A stretch of 64,000 nt of DNA from Linderina pennispora (GCF_002104995.1 NW_024468262.1:549406-613405); one strand, 5' to 3'; shown: positions 23,371 through 34,574, counted from the first letter of the stretch. Notes: generated by a model not told the origin, from the letters alone. Numbers and translations are program-made.

Positions 23371-23922
23371 CTACCCGATATACTTTGAGCTGTAGTACAC
23401 CTTTTCCAGGTCCCGGACTGCCAGATCCAGCGCCGAGTTGAGCTCCTCGACACGCTGCTCAGTGATGTGCCTCCGCTCATCCAGCTTACCGCGCCGCCGG
23501 GTAGCCATCTCTGTCAGGGCCGTCGCATCGTTGACCAGATACGCACGCTTGATATCAGTAACCATGCCCAGCAGTCCCTCGATGGTCCGGACCATGGTCG
23601 CTACACGCGTCTGTGCACTGTACGCCTCCTGTGCAACACTGTATTTGTCTTTGCTCTGCGAGTCCGACTGCCCGCGCCACCCCGGGTGGTCATCGTCGTC
23701 CATGCCGGCTGAGGCACCAAGTCGTTGCCGTGCAATCGCCGTGCCTTCGCTGTTCTGGATCTTGCTGATGGCCAGGATTTCGCCAAACGAGTTCATCAGC
23801 TGCTCGATCTCGCTGTCTAGCCGCTTGTTCAGCTGCTCCTCAGCCAGCTTGGCGCTGTTGCTGACCAGGTGCTTCTCGCCCTCTTTGGCCGATATATCGT
23901 CTGCCCGCGCGCGTCTAAACAT
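23371..23922 (-). CDS. MED22: Mediator complex subunit 22 (Med22/Srb6)
   Basis: Head-module subunit of Mediator, the co-activator bridging transcription factors and RNA polymerase II. 183 aa, frame intact. It follows the Med22 pattern throughout: LNKRLDSEIEQLMNSFGEIL near the start, the helix AQTRVATMVRTIEGLLGMVT, DIKRAYLVNDATALTEMATR, and a C-terminal acidic coiled coil ending LEKVYYSSKYIG, as in the animal protein. The ATG at 23922 (MFRRARADDIS) is the first in frame. It converges on PFA4 with about 50 bp between stops. Confidence 0.85.
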   Translation of the reverse strand: MFRRARADDISAKEGEKHLVSNSAKLAEEQLNKRLDSEIEQLMNSFGEILAISKIQNSEGTAIARQRLGASAGMDDDDHPGWRGQSDSQSKDKYSVAQEAYSAQTRVATMVRTIEGLLGMVTDIKRAYLVNDATALTEMATRRRGKLDERRHITEQRVEELNSALDLAVRDLEKVYYSSKYIG

Positions 23923-24697
23923 GTCTGAAGCTTTTTAATACTGTGCCAAGTGGATGGATATTGCAGCAGCCGGTGTACCTTGCATGATATTGGTGAGGCT
24001 AATGGCAACTGTGTTATGGTCGATTGATTTATTCCAGCTGTTACTACTCAGCGCTCAACCTCCTCCGGGTTATGCCTGCCTGCCTCTTTGCTCTGTCTCT
24101 CTCTCATAGCCTTCTCAGAAGCAGAGTGACGCGTAGTTGCGATGAAGCTCGCTGAACGCACCAGCTCTGGCCACATTCGGCTCGTTTCTGCTGCATATGC
24201 ATTCCGCTGTGGTCCTCAGCACAGCTTTTATGGTCTGTAGCAGGTGCTACCAAGCGTCACCTTGCCGCAACCACTAGCCAGTAGCAGACTGCGGCCTATA
24301 CCACTCAATCGCAAGTCACTTGGCAGTCCTTCTCGGCCCAGGAAACGCAGTGCTTATTTTGCGGCAGATAGCAGGCAGCGGACCTGGGCCTCGCCCCGCA
24401 CTTTTTGGCCAACCAACATGCCGATGGCTTTTGGCTCTTCTGCCGAATTGCCCAGCCGGCATGTGGCCTCATGGTGCCAATAGCCGATTGTTGTCTGGCT
24501 GATGATGTGAAAGGATTCTGGCGTGCTCTCCCTCGCCGTGCCTCTCTTTCTGGCTGCCGACAGATGAGAGAGATTTTGTTGTCGCCTGTCCTATCGCAAA
24601 TCCTTCGCATTTTTCCATCTTGGCTCCGCACTTTGCTCTAGTCGCTATTTTCCGCACCTCCCTTTTACTCTAGCTGCCGTGCACTCACTCTGCAAAC
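23923..24697. other. intergenic: divergent region MED22 / YTP1-like
   Basis: About 775 bp without a supported gene. Small open frames on both strands lack family-like sequence. Pyrimidine-rich tracts lie near 24085-24110 and just before the YTP1-like start. Confidence 0.45.
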
Positions 24698-26092
24698 ATG
24701 TCGCGAACAGCCTCGCTTCTGTCAGTGGCAGTCCAGCTGGTGCTACTGCACACCCTGGGCGCGACCGCCCACGACCACCACGGCGCCAACATGAACTTTG
24801 ACACAGGCGAGCCTATCGATGGCATACTCAAGGCTCACATCCTGCTCATGTCGGTGGCCTTTGGCGCCCTGTTCCCAATTGGCATGATTCTCGGTCTGCG
24901 CAAGAACCGGTGGCACGTCCCGGTGCAGTCTCTGGGCGGCGTCCTGGCGATTATCGGGTTCATCCTCGGCCACTCGCACAAGGGCCGGGCATTCAAGGAA
25001 AACGCCCATAGCAAGTTCAGCTGGTTCATGCTGTGGCTGCTGGTCGGGCAGCTTGGTGCTGGCATCTACCTCAAGCTGCACACTGAGCGGCGGTTCAACG
25101 ACCGGCTGCGACCGTTCATCAAGATTGCACACAAGATCATGGCGATCGTTATGATAGTTTCGACATATGTGCAGGTTCTGCTAGGCGCCGTAGCCTGGCT
25201 TGGCTACTGCTACGACGGGATTCTACGGCCAGTGTCTGGCGCATCTGATCATGGGCAGCTCGTTCCTGGCGTACGGCGTGTGGCTCCTGCTGCTGGTGCG
25301 TCTTGCTGCGCCCTGGCTGGCAAAGTTTGGCCGGTCCCCGGAACTGTACGACAGCGCGATGATCATGGTGTGGGGCCTGGTCAATACCTTTACTGAGCAT
25401 GGGTTTGTCGAAGAGGCGCACGGCTGGTCCCACAAGGACTTGCAACACACCAGCCTGGGCGTGATCTGGTTCTGCGGCGGACTGCTGTCGACGTACATGC
25501 TGCGCAGGGCTGGCCCGTCCGAGCGCTCGATGTTCCCGGGCATCATCCTGATCTTTACGGGCTGCGCCATGGGCGCGCACGAGCAGGACACCTGAGTTCT
25601 CGACCAAGGTGCACTTTGTCTTTGGTCTGTCGCTGGTGCTGGCGGGCTTGATGCGGTGTATCGAGATCATGCTGATCACTACTGGTCTTATCAAGACCGA
25701 TTCCAAGGAGCCCAACCCGTTCCAGTACATCCCCGTGTTCTTCCTGTGCCACTCGGGTGTTATGTTCATGTCTGCCAACCGTGAGAACGTGGCCGCCATG
25801 ATCAACATCGGCATCGATATTGGCACTTTCTCGCTGGGCTTCCTGTCCATCACCTTCCTTCTCTTTTTCTATGCGTATTTCCTGATGCAGCTGTTTTCAG
25901 AGCTCAGTAGCCATGGCTCAGGCTCGCTGCCGGTCACCGATGATGGCATTGCGTACCACACCGTGGGTCAGGTCGCAGAGATCCGCAATGGCAACTACGG
26001 CAGTGAAGAGACCGGTCCGCGATGTGCATGTTCTGTTCGACGCCGGAGACGAGGACGAGGAGGATGCGTTTCGGTATCCGTACGCGCCGTGA
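24698..26092 (+). CDS. Ytp1-like multi-pass membrane protein
   Basis: Fungal Ytp1 proteins are of unknown function, with DUF2427 and Ytp1 domains. A signal peptide (MSRTASLLSVAVQLVLLHTL) precedes HDHHGANMNFDTGEPIDGIL and the b561-like membrane part (ILGLRKNRWHVPVQSLGG, FILGHSHKGRAFKENAHSKF, FIKIAHKIMAIVMIVSTYVQ). Conserved His residues could bind haem, but this is inference. The Ytp1 half follows (MVWGLVNTFTEHGFVEEAHG; QHTSLGVIWFCGGLLSTYML; VFFLCHSGVMFMSANRENVA). Three one-base surpluses break it: G near 25216 (restores GFYGQCLAHLIMGSSF), C near 25592 (restores EQDTEFSTKVHFVFG), and one near 26015 that yields the acidic tail VRDVHVLFDAGDEDEEDAFR. Ends at 26092. Confidence 0.8.
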
Positions 26093-26688
26093 TGCCCGGT
26101 CGTCGACCAGCGATGAGATCGAGATGAGTCCGATCCAAAAGTCTGAGTAAACCAGAACCACCAGTATCTCTTCTATTTTCTCTAAACCTCGCAATCCCAA
26201 CATCATTATTTTTTTTGGTATGGCTGAAACTAGCACATGTGGGGCGGAGAGAGGGATAGACAGAGACACAATGTGGGGGTACTGGTGCAGCTGTGAATGC
26301 AAACCCTTCTGTCCAATATAAGAGCTCCAGCTATCTATGCCCCGCGTCTTCTTTCACTCCTCCACATCCAAGACCGACTGTTTCTACGTGACACACGGTC
26401 CAGCGCCCTGTTACTCCTGCTGCTCATTGTCTCTGGCTAGCTGCTTGGTAAAACGGCCGTCAAGGCTGGTTGGCTGGGGAAAGAGGACGCAGATGACCAA
26501 AGGACAGCCATGCCAGCGCTGAATCGGGTGTACGAGTGCTACATGCAGTCAACTGTTCCAGCCGACTACATATACTGCACTGCACTCCATCAACCATGCC
26601 AAATAACCATTCAAACTTGTCTGCAGTTTCTCCTCCTTGACATCCAGACTAGACAGCTCGCATTTTTATATTCTACACGACTTGCACC
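26093..26688. other. intergenic: upstream of repeat-rich secreted protein
   Basis: About 600 bp with no gene supported. The last 100 bp would carry the promoter and leader of the secreted protein; its sequence tttttatattc at 26663-26673 is TATA-like, about 20 bp before the ATG, but this is unproven. Confidence 0.4.
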
Positions 26689-28548
26689 ATGGTTGGCTTG
26701 AAACTCAACTATGTCGGCCAGCTCTTGGCTCTCTACACGGTGATCCAGCTCACATCGGCAACTGCTGGATCTGCAGCAGCCCGACAGCGGAGCGATCCAC
26801 CCCCGCCCGCTGAACTCGGACCTTTTGCAGGATAAGAGCTGGGTCTTTCCGGATGCAGTGCTTGGCGCCAACGCGCGACGCATCGGCAAGCATCTGGTTG
26901 CAAGATCAGCCCAGTCAGGCAGCCAGCAGGCAGCCATCAGTGCGCATGCCTGGGACAACTGCGCTGCTGATGGCCAGCGTGCTTGCGACAAGGACAACAT
27001 CAACGTCTACCTGCACTGCAAGAACACCGAGTACATCCCGATACACTGCCCAAAGAACATGCAATGCCTCGCGGTTTCTGGCACCGCTCACTGCCTGGAG
27101 CTCGAGAAGCAGGAGCCGCTAAAGGCGAAACAGCGCGATGTGCCAGAGGAGCTCGCTGGCGTCGACGATAATAACCTTGCCTGGGCGGCCTCATACTTGG
27201 TCGAGCATGCGGCCGAATCGAACAAAGGTCCTGCCAAGAAGGGCAAGGGTCACAGGAGGGACCGTGCAGGCTACGGTACCGGGCCGATAGCCTATTACGG
27301 TTAATCCCGGTGGTGACCCGTACGGACCCTATCAAGGAGGCGGTCCACCCATCTACGGGTCTGCCCTGCCGCCACCGGCCATCTATGGTCCTATATATGT
27401 CCCCCCGCCCAGCTACGGACATCCTCATGTCCCTCCGCCCAGCTATGGACATCCTCATGTCCCTCTGCCCAGCTATGGACCTCCTCATATCCCTCCGCCC
27501 AACTACGGACATCCTTATGTCCCCCCGCCCAACTACGTTGCTGCCACTATCACAGCTCCTCCCCCTGTGCCTCTGCCCCAGCCTCTGCCTTCACTTCGGC
27601 CATTAGCAACATCAACGACGACTGTCTGTGTCGACAGCAACGGTGTTATTATTCCATGTGGAGGTGGCCTGCCGCCTGGCCCGAGCATCTCCATCGCTAT
27701 TCCACTGCCGACCTACACCTGGAATGGAGTCCTTCCCACAACAACAACAACAACAACCCCTTACAAGCCTGTGATTACAACAACTCCCTACATACCTGTG
27801 ATTACAACAACCCCTTACAAACCTGTAATTGCACCAACCCCTTATATACCTGTGATTACAACAACCCCTTACATACCTGTGATTCCACCAACTCCTTACA
27901 TACCTGTGATTACACCAACCCCCTACATACCTGTGATTGTACCAACCTATAGCAGTGGCTACAGCGATGGTTACAGCGGCGGTTACGACGGCGGCGGCAA
28001 TAGCGCATATAACGCTGTCTACAGCGGCGGTTACAGCGATGGTTACAACGGTGGCTACAACGGTGGCTACAACGGTGGCTACAGCGATAGTTACAACGGC
28101 TACAACGGTGGCTACAGCGATAGCTACAACGGCTACAACGGTGGTTACAGCGATAGCTACAACGGCTACAACGGTGGCTACAGCGATAGCTACAACGGCT
28201 ACAACGGTGGTTACAGCGATAGTTATAACGGCTACAATGGCGGTAGCCAGCCTTTGCCTACATACACAACTCTGGCGCAGCCATACAATGGAGGAAACCC
28301 TCCCTACTACGGAGGTAACCCTCCCTACTACGGAGGAAACCCCCCTTACTACGGAGGAAACCCCCCTTACTACGGAGGCAATCCTCCTTACTATGAAGGA
28401 AATCCCATCACTACCATATACAGACGTTTTGCCCACATCAGCGACTACCATCGAGTACGACTACTATGACGAGCAGTCCTATCCAGCAACATCGCTACCC
28501 ATCGTCAACAATATTGCTGGTACAGACGAGACTGCCATTATTATCTAA
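26689..28548 (+). CDS. secreted repeat protein with Cys-rich N-terminal domain
   Basis: Probable cell-surface or cell-wall protein; not assigned to a family. The start MVGLKLNYVGQLLALYTVIQ gives a signal peptide. A Cys-rich module (WDNCAADGQRACDKDN, then VYLHCKN, IPIHCPKNMQC and AHC) resembles CBM19-type chitin-binding domains in spacing, which is inference. A linker leads to four low-complexity blocks in order: about 10-aa YVPPPSYGHP-like units, 9-aa PYIPVITTT-like units, 11-aa YSDSYNGYNGG units and 7-aa GGNPPYY units. The C-terminus after a shift reads PYTDVLPTSATTIEYDYYDE to a stop at 28548. Three frame changes are needed (about 26780, 27300 and 28410). The corrected length is about 620 aa. 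Tyr-rich repeats suggest cross-linking or aromatic stacking. Confidence 0.6.
27396..27536 (+). repeat. tandem 30-bp repeat (Pro/Tyr/His-rich, about 5 units)
   Basis: Imperfect units encoding YVPPPSYGHP-like decapeptides, five copies counting the partial last one, inside the secreted protein. Confidence 0.85.
27759..27947 (+). repeat. tandem 27-bp repeat, 7 units
   Basis: Exactly seven 27-bp units encoding PY(I/K)PVI followed by three residues ending in Thr (TTT, APT, PPT, TPT, VPT). Confidence 0.9.
28080..28244 (+). repeat. tandem 33-bp repeat, 5 units
   Basis: Exactly five 33-bp units encoding YSDSYNGYNGG, nearly identical in DNA, preceded by looser Gly/Tyr/Ser/Asp repeats from about 27950. 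Confidence 0.9.
28290..28394 (+). repeat. tandem 21-bp repeat, 5 units
   Basis: Five 21-bp units encoding GGNPPYY; a sixth begins and degenerates to EGNP. Confidence 0.9.
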
Positions 28549-29164
28549 CATCCTGGCATCTCCAATCTTTTAATAGTTTTCACATTTCTGCACTGTTTTC
28601 AACCATTATACCGTTTTATATTGTGAACATTGAACACGACTATACTCCAAGTAGATCCCTGCTCGAACATGATGCTGTCCCCCTAAGCAGTGTATGCCTT
28701 TAAGCAGGAATTTGGTCTGCACTTCGGGTGCGCACAATGGGAGTGTATGTGCCAATAATCATCTCTGTCGCCTTTGTATCCACACACTCCTACACACTTG
28801 CATCATTAAAATTGGAGATAGCCATGCCAACAACTGCCCTGCTTCACCGCTTCAGACTACATATTCGGTAATGGCTGGCGACCTGGGTCCGCTCGCCACG
28901 TCGTCCTCAAGGAACCAGACAGCACATGGAGTTTCTCTAGGACCACTAGTACAGTGGGCCTCTTCGACTCGCTCTGGGTCACTGTAGCGTTCATCATTCT
29001 TGGGACTATCCTGCGAGGGTGACAGTGATGCCCACCCAGATTCTCCCACTCCGTAAACACCGGCGGATTCCTTGATCACGCCAAGACCGGCCAGCGCATT
29101 TTCGCTTTCATTCCCCTACAACTTTTTTAACATATTTTTTGTACTTTTTATTTCTAAATTGACA
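28549..29164. other. intergenic: repeat protein 3' / MRH receptor upstream
   Basis: About 615 bp with no gene supported. A/T-rich at both ends; an oligo-T tract (29125-29155) precedes the next start. Confidence 0.45.
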
Positions 29165-30086
29165 ATGCGCTTGGACGAACCTCTCTACGCTGTTTTTGGC
29201 ACTAGAATCCACAACACTAGCAGCTGCAGCTGGCTCTGCTGACAATACACCAGATTGCACGCTGAGCGACAATGGTTCTGGCCGCTACTACGACCTACGG
29301 CCTCTGCGGCGTGCTAATGGTGTTTATAGTGTTGACGGCTTCGATACAGGCTACTCGTTTGACATTAACGTATGCAGCGCACTTTCAGTATCTAGTGGTG
29401 AAAGTGCAGCGCAATGGCAGCGCAGCGGAGAGCGCGGGCTGATGGGTATGGCGAACACAAAACCGTTTCTTCGCGGCAAGCGCCTGCTGCTCGAATACAC
29501 CGATGGAGACGTGTGTCCAAGCAATTCGCACTTGAAGCAGTCGACACTCATATCGTTCATTTGTGATAACGCAGTCCATGGTGCGGGCAATCCCGAGTTT
29601 GTCGCCGAATGGGACCAGTGCGCTTTTTTGTTCGAGTGGAGAACGCCGCATGCCTGTTCTGTGGAACACCTTGAGTCTGCACCAGACTCGCCGCAGCCAC
29701 TACCCGCAGCAGATGATGACGACGACAACAGTAGAGGTGATGGAGGACTTTTAGATGGGCCTGACCGCAATTCGGTTATATTTGTCGCTGTGTTCCTGGT
29801 CGGCAGCATCTATATGCTGGGCGGATTCCTGTACAACCGCGTGTTCAACTCGTCCCGTGGGCTGCGTGGACTCGAGCAGTTGCCAAACTACGCAATGTGG
29901 CACGCAATCTACGTCTTCTTCAGCACCTGTTTTCTGACTGTGTTTGACGTCGTCACTTGCCGGCGGGGCGCTGTGCGCCGTCGTGGCGACATCAGCCTGG
30001 ACTCTGAAGAGTACAACATCCGGACACAGCTGTTTGACTCGGACGAGGACGAGGACGACGCCCAACCGCTTTCGCGCCGCAGCTGA
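29165..30086 (+). CDS. mannose-6-phosphate receptor-like (MRH domain) type I membrane protein
   Basis: Sorting receptor-like protein related to yeast Mrl1 and animal cation-dependent mannose-6-phosphate receptor. The MRH domain runs from CTLSDNGSGRYYDLRPLRRA through YSFDINVCSALS, YTDGDVCPSNSHLKQSTLIS and AEWDQCAFLFEWRTPHAC. One transmembrane helix follows (VIFVAVFLVGSIYMLGGFLY), then the receptor-like cytosolic motif GLRGLEQLPNYAMWHAIYVF and an acidic tail SDEDEDDAQPL, like an acidic-cluster sorting signal. The start at 29165 is MRL; a surplus G in the GG shortly after it hides a good signal peptide (TNLSTLFLALESTTLAAAA after correction). About 306 aa. Atg27 also has an MRH domain but lacks this tail, so I favour Mrl1-like. 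Confidence 0.75.
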
Positions 30087-30240
30087 TGATCTTTTGATCT
30101 TCAGCTGCATCAACAGCGCCAAGGGCAAAGGCTGAAAAAATTGACAGCTGTGGTGCCACAGCTGTTCTGGTCTACAGCTCCTCTTGCTACAGGTTTTTTT
30201 TGCTTTTGGTTGTTTTTATTATACAGGCTTAATACTCTAA

Positions 30241-31410
30241 ATGCACGCTACAATGAAGGGAGAAAACACTATTACTACTAGCACCACTACAGTCGACGAG
30301 CTAGCTGATATCGTTCAGAGCCTCAACATCGGCACCAATGTCCGACAAAAGGACACGCGAGAGAGCGAAGCTACTGCGCAGGCAGGTGACGCTGTTGTGC
30401 CCGACAGCCACGAGTCGGAACCAGAGGAATCCCAGGAATTGGTTGTAGATGAAGCCGTACCCGATGTGGACAATGTCAGGGTCTATGAGCCAAGACTGGG
30501 CCGTCGCACGAAGACGATTTTCGGCAAGAGCATGTCGTCATTGGACCACATAGTCGACATGGTCAGCCAGGGCAAGGTGAAGAAGATTGTGGTCATGGCT
30601 GGTGCAGGAATTTCAACTGCCGCAGGAATCCCAGACTTCCGGTCGCCTGGAACCGGTCTGTATGCAAACCTGGCCAAATTTGATCTGCCATACCCCGAGG
30701 CAATTTTCACTATGGACTACTTTGAAGAGAACCCGAAGCCGTTCTTTGTGCTGGCCAAGGAGCTGTATCCGGACCTATACATACCGACGCTGAGTCACTT
30801 CTTTGTCAAGCTTCTGGAGTCGAAGGGCGTCCTGCTACGGCATTACACGCAGAATATAGACTGCCTAGATTCGATAGCCGGTGTTAGCGACGATCTGGTT
30901 GTGGAAGCGCACGGGTCGTTTAAGACTGCGCACTGCATCAACGAGGACTGCCGCGAGGAGCACTCGAAGGAGTGGGTCCGTGATCTGGTATTCCGTGATG
31001 AGATCCCACACTGCAGACAATGCGGCAGCCTGGTCAAGCCTGACATCACCTTCTTTGGTGAGGGCCTGCCCAAGCGCTTCTTTGACCTGATGCACGACGA
31101 CCTGGACCAGTGCGATCTACTCATGGTCATGGGCACCTCTCTGGCCGTCCACCCGTTCGCAGGGCTTGTCAATCTCGTCAGCAAGAGCGTGCCACGCCTG
31201 CTCATTAACCGCGAGCGGGTTGGCGAATCGAAAGCACGCGGCGTCGGGCTTGATTTCGACGGTAGATTTGCCAGCGCTGTGCACCGTGATGCCCTGATGC
31301 TTGGCGACTGCGACGCGGCGTGTGTTTTGCTCGCCGATCGCCTGGGCTGGAAGCCCGAGCTATTAGCTCTTCGCCGCGAGTTTCTTGCTGCTCGACAGAC
31401 GACAGCCTAG
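30241..31410 (+). CDS. SIRT2/Hst2-class sirtuin, NAD-dependent protein deacylase
   Basis: NAD-dependent deacetylase; SIRT2/Hst2 members act mainly in the cytoplasm. 389 aa, single exon, frame intact, true ATG at 30241. A roughly 110-residue disordered, acidic N-terminus precedes the catalytic domain. NAD site GAGIS at about 121-125 with GIPDFRSPGTGLYANL after it; TQNID at 203-207; catalytic His224 (EAHGSFKTAHC); zinc cysteines Cys232, Cys237, Cys258 and Cys261; then DITFFGEGLPKRFF and VMGTSLAVHPFAGL. The FRSPGTGLY and FFGEGLP sequences are typical of the Hst2/SIRT2 group. The C-terminal tail is short. Confidence 0.95.
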   Translation: MHATMKGENTITTSTTTVDELADIVQSLNIGTNVRQKDTRESEATAQAGDAVVPDSHESEPEESQELVVDEAVPDVDNVRVYEPRLGRRTKTIFGKSMSSLDHIVDMVSQGKVKKIVVMAGAGISTAAGIPDFRSPGTGLYANLAKFDLPYPEAIFTMDYFEENPKPFFVLAKELYPDLYIPTLSHFFVKLLESKGVLLRHYTQNIDCLDSIAGVSDDLVVEAHGSFKTAHCINEDCREEHSKEWVRDLVFRDEIPHCRQCGSLVKPDITFFGEGLPKRFFDLMHDDLDQCDLLMVMGTSLAVHPFAGLVNLVSKSVPRLLINRERVGESKARGVGLDFDGRFASAVHRDALMLGDCDAACVLLADRLGWKPELLALRREFLAARQTTA

Positions 31411-32649
31411 ATCGGTGCCTTTTTGTTGATAAACTATAGCAATAGCAGCATAGCCAGCAGTTGCTGCGAATGATACCAGCCACGTAAAAGTGTCTGAGAA
31501 TTCCTCTGCCTAGACCCTGCGTGCCCTTTTTCCTTTGTCTGCGGAAGCGGTGGTAGTGGTGTTTTTTCTGGCTCGAGTGCCAAACCAGCACCACAGCCGT
31601 CACCAGCCTACTCTTGCCTGCCGATCCTAGGCTAGTGCTGTCGGTTTGGGGACATGGCCAATCACAGGCAGACGCCAGGAGAAACATTATCTCCAGAGAC
31701 ATGTAATAGTGCCGCCGGCACTCTTCAGTCTGTAGTACGTATACGCACGCCGACATATGCAGCCGCTGCAGCAAATGTGCAGATTACGTAGATACTAGAC
31801 CATCCACCACCCAGCAATAGGGGCTCTTGAGCGAGATGCCCTTTCCTACGTTTTTTGGTCGCCCACAGTGGATGCTGCCTAATAAGGAAGCTGGCGACAT
31901 GTTTGAGAGCCTGCATCGCCGTCGCTTGCCCTTCTCTCAGAATCCCGTGTCCCAGCACATTAACAAAGTCACATCGCAATAGCAGCATTACTATCCTCCC
32001 CCTACCACGAGAGCAACAGCCAAATTCCCTTGGCGTCCCTAGGAGCCCTACCAAAATTTAAAATAAGGCTGCCCTCGCCCGCGCCCTCTTCTCCTCAGCT
32101 CCTTTCTCCTCCTCTTGGGCCTTTTTATTGCTATTCTTCACGATATCGGCAGATCGCTATTACGACTATAACGAACGGCCATTACCGCTTGCACACTCCC
32201 GATCCCTGGTCTCAAATTCATTAAACCAGCCCCTCCGTGTTGTTTAATTAATTCCTCGCGCCCTTTCGTCCTGGTCGGGCATATTCCTTGCTTCATTTCA
32301 TTAACTTACATAACCAGCCGAAAAGTATATTGCCGGGCGTTCTAGACACTCAAGCCAGGCTATCTTGGTCCCATTCGTTAAAACTAGCTCGATCCTCAGA
32401 GGCTCGTGTATTGAATTTCCAAAGCATTCCACCAAGCCAGCACTGGCCGACTCCCTGCGAAGCGCATATTAGCCATTGCCTCCCGCACACAGTTGATCCT
32501 GAATTCTTCACCTAACACTTCGCTTCGCTACCCCTACCTCTCTTTTTCTGCCCTACCTTTCCTCTTTGACATCCGTTAACCTTCCCTCTTCCCCCATCGT
32601 CCCCCTTTACTCTCATTCCAGTTTATCCGCAGCATCTTTTCTTGACCCA
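31411..32649. other. intergenic / long leader of the zinc-finger gene
   Basis: About 1.24 kb before the first in-frame ATG of the zinc-finger gene. The half near 32040-32640 is pyrimidine-rich, like a long 5' leader. A 63-codon minus-strand ORF is listed separately at low confidence. Nothing else is supported. Confidence 0.4.
31725..31916 (-). CDS. possible small membrane-anchored ORF (63 aa)
   Basis: Unrecognised. It starts MQALKHVASFLIRQHPLWAT, has a basic stretch (KKRRKGH), and ends in a hydrophobic helix WSSIYVICTFAAAAAYVGVR followed by a short polar tail, like a tail-anchored or small mitochondrial membrane protein. No homology known to me, and it may be chance. Confidence 0.2.
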   Translation of the reverse strand: MQALKHVASFLIRQHPLWATKKRRKGHLAQEPLLLGGGWSSIYVICTFAAAAAYVGVRIRTTD

Positions 32650-34381
32650 ATGTCATTCTTCGACAACTCATCATCAGCCATGCCTGGGTCCACAAGCATC
32701 GACATGATGTCGTTTCCAGATAGTGCTTCGGCTATCAGCCTACTTCTCGGCTCTCCATCCTGCGAGACAAACAGCACACAAGGACCACCTGCTGGTACGT
32801 CGTTATCATCGGATATGCCGTCACTGACAAGTTCGCCTGATGATTCTGTCTCTCCCTCCAGTGATAAAAACGATGCCCCACCGCCAAAGCGACGTGCCAT
32901 GAACAACGTGCACACACCCACCCCCTCTTCCACCGCTCAGCAGCAGCAACAAGCGGCAATGCGCAAGATCCAGATGGTGACTGTGCAGTACACTGAGAAG
33001 GAGAAGCGCGAGCGCAAGTACGAGTGCACGCACTGCAAGAAGCGCTTTACACGGCCAAGCTCACTGACATCGCACGTGTACACACATACAGGCGAGAAAC
33101 CGTTTGCATGCGACTTCCCAAATTGCACCAAGCGGTTCTCGGTGCTCAGCAACTTGAGGCGGCACTACAAGGTGCACACGCACAAGCGCCAATATGGTGG
33201 TCGCATGCGCAGTGCTACGACTGCCAGCATCATCGGCGACGCATGCAATATGTCAGCACATGGCATGTCGCAGTCGGCTGTAGGACGCACACCGTTCTCA
33301 GGGTTCACTGGCCGCAACCGCTTCAACACGCTTGTTTCTGATGACCGCTCAAGCTACCTACCTCCTCTAGCTGCTGCCAACACAACTGCTGGATTCAGCG
33401 ACCAGAGGGTGTATGGATACGCGCCTAGCTTCCGCACCACAGCTGGATTGGCGCAGTCGGTATCTGCTCTGTCTCAGCAACAGCAGCAGGTAACTGGGGG
33501 GATGGGCTCCTTTGGGCCTTCGAGCCTCATGTACAACGCCAACTCGACGACGCAGTTCCCTGCAGCCATCTTTCCGTCCCTCGACAGCTCGATTTCATCA
33601 CCCAATGCTGCTGCTGCTGCTGCTGCCGCTGCCGCTGGCTCAGCTATAGCTTCGTTGACGAGTGCAAATATGCCTCCGTCGTCACCCTCGTCCAACAGAT
33701 CGGGCTAGCAGCAAGTCAACGCTGGGTGGATTCGACCCAGCCTCGCCCGGCAGCCTCGGGATAACGTTTCCTGCTCAGCTCACAACAGCAAGCATGTGGC
33801 CGCTCTCAATTGCGATCCCGCAAAATATGAGTGAGCTGCAGACCTCTGCTAATAGCGCCCCGATCGATATGACATCTACAGCAGCAGCAGCGTCGCTGTG
33901 CACACTGAACAGCAGCTCAGCCGCCATCGACAGAGCGCTGAGCAACATCTTCTCTCCGTCCCCCAAGATCGCGACGCCAGCGATTATTACAAACAGCTCA
34001 GTTACTACGAAGGCAATGCACGGTGGAATTGAGACAAGCAGCAGCGACCCATTCGCCCTACTTGATATTCCCAAGCAGCAGCAGCCGCAACAGCCAACAG
34101 CAGCAACAGCCGCCGCAGCAGATGGCGCCGTCAGCCAATATATTGACAGGCAATGAGTCGCTATTGGCGGCATGGTGCAGAGCACCAACACTTCATCAAC
34201 CGATTCTCTGCTTGACAGCCTCAGCAGCAACGCTGCGTGCCTGTCTCAACCGAGCGGCGGACACAGCCAAAATTAGCGATCCCAATGTGGCAGCTCTTGC
34301 AGGCCAGCAGTTCGCTCTACAGCACCAACTGATGTGTTTGAGCTCCGTCTCTGCACATGTCTCGATGAAATTCCACATGTA
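32650..34381 (+). CDS. C2H2 zinc-finger transcription factor (two fingers, low-complexity flanks)
   Basis: Probable sequence-specific transcription factor. Two adjacent C2H2 fingers: YECTHCKKRFTRPSSLTSHV with TH, a TGEKPF linker, then CDFPNCTKRFSVLSNLRRHY with VH. This resembles the paired fingers of Msn2- and Rsv-type regulators. The flanks are Ser/Thr-, Gln- and Ala-rich: a basic PPPKRRAM (possible nuclear signal), poly-Gln near 32938-32952 and 33476-33489, and poly-Ala near 33606-33636. The first ATG (32650) gives MSFFDNSSSAMPG. A surplus G in GGG near 33704 truncates the frame; correction leads to ASSKSTLGGFDPASPGSLG and more Ser/Gln-rich sequence. At least one or two more shifts occur after 34090, so the end (about 34381) is approximate. 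Confidence 0.75.
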
Positions 34382-34574
34382 GTATACCACCCGTGCGCCA
34401 TTGCTTAACCCCATTTCCCACCCGGCTTTTTTTTCACGTATCATTCATTAAAAATGGCTTCAGCTCGTATGGTGTAGAGCGGAAGAGAATGGGGGAGGGT
34501 ACATTCAGCAAAAGTGATGTTAAAACGGGATCAAAAAATGCCACCAGCTGGCCTACAGAACAAAACAGCCAGAA

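Noticed and set aside
27396-28394. CRISPR-like array
   Set aside because: Units are contiguous without unique spacers, are multiples of three and encode protein; the genome is eukaryotic.
27612-28451. Minus-strand frame of 279 codons rich in Val/Ala through the repeat region
   Set aside because: A by-product of in-frame tandem repeats, whose periods are multiples of three so every frame stays open; it has no ATG-led domain, and the plus strand continues the secreted protein.
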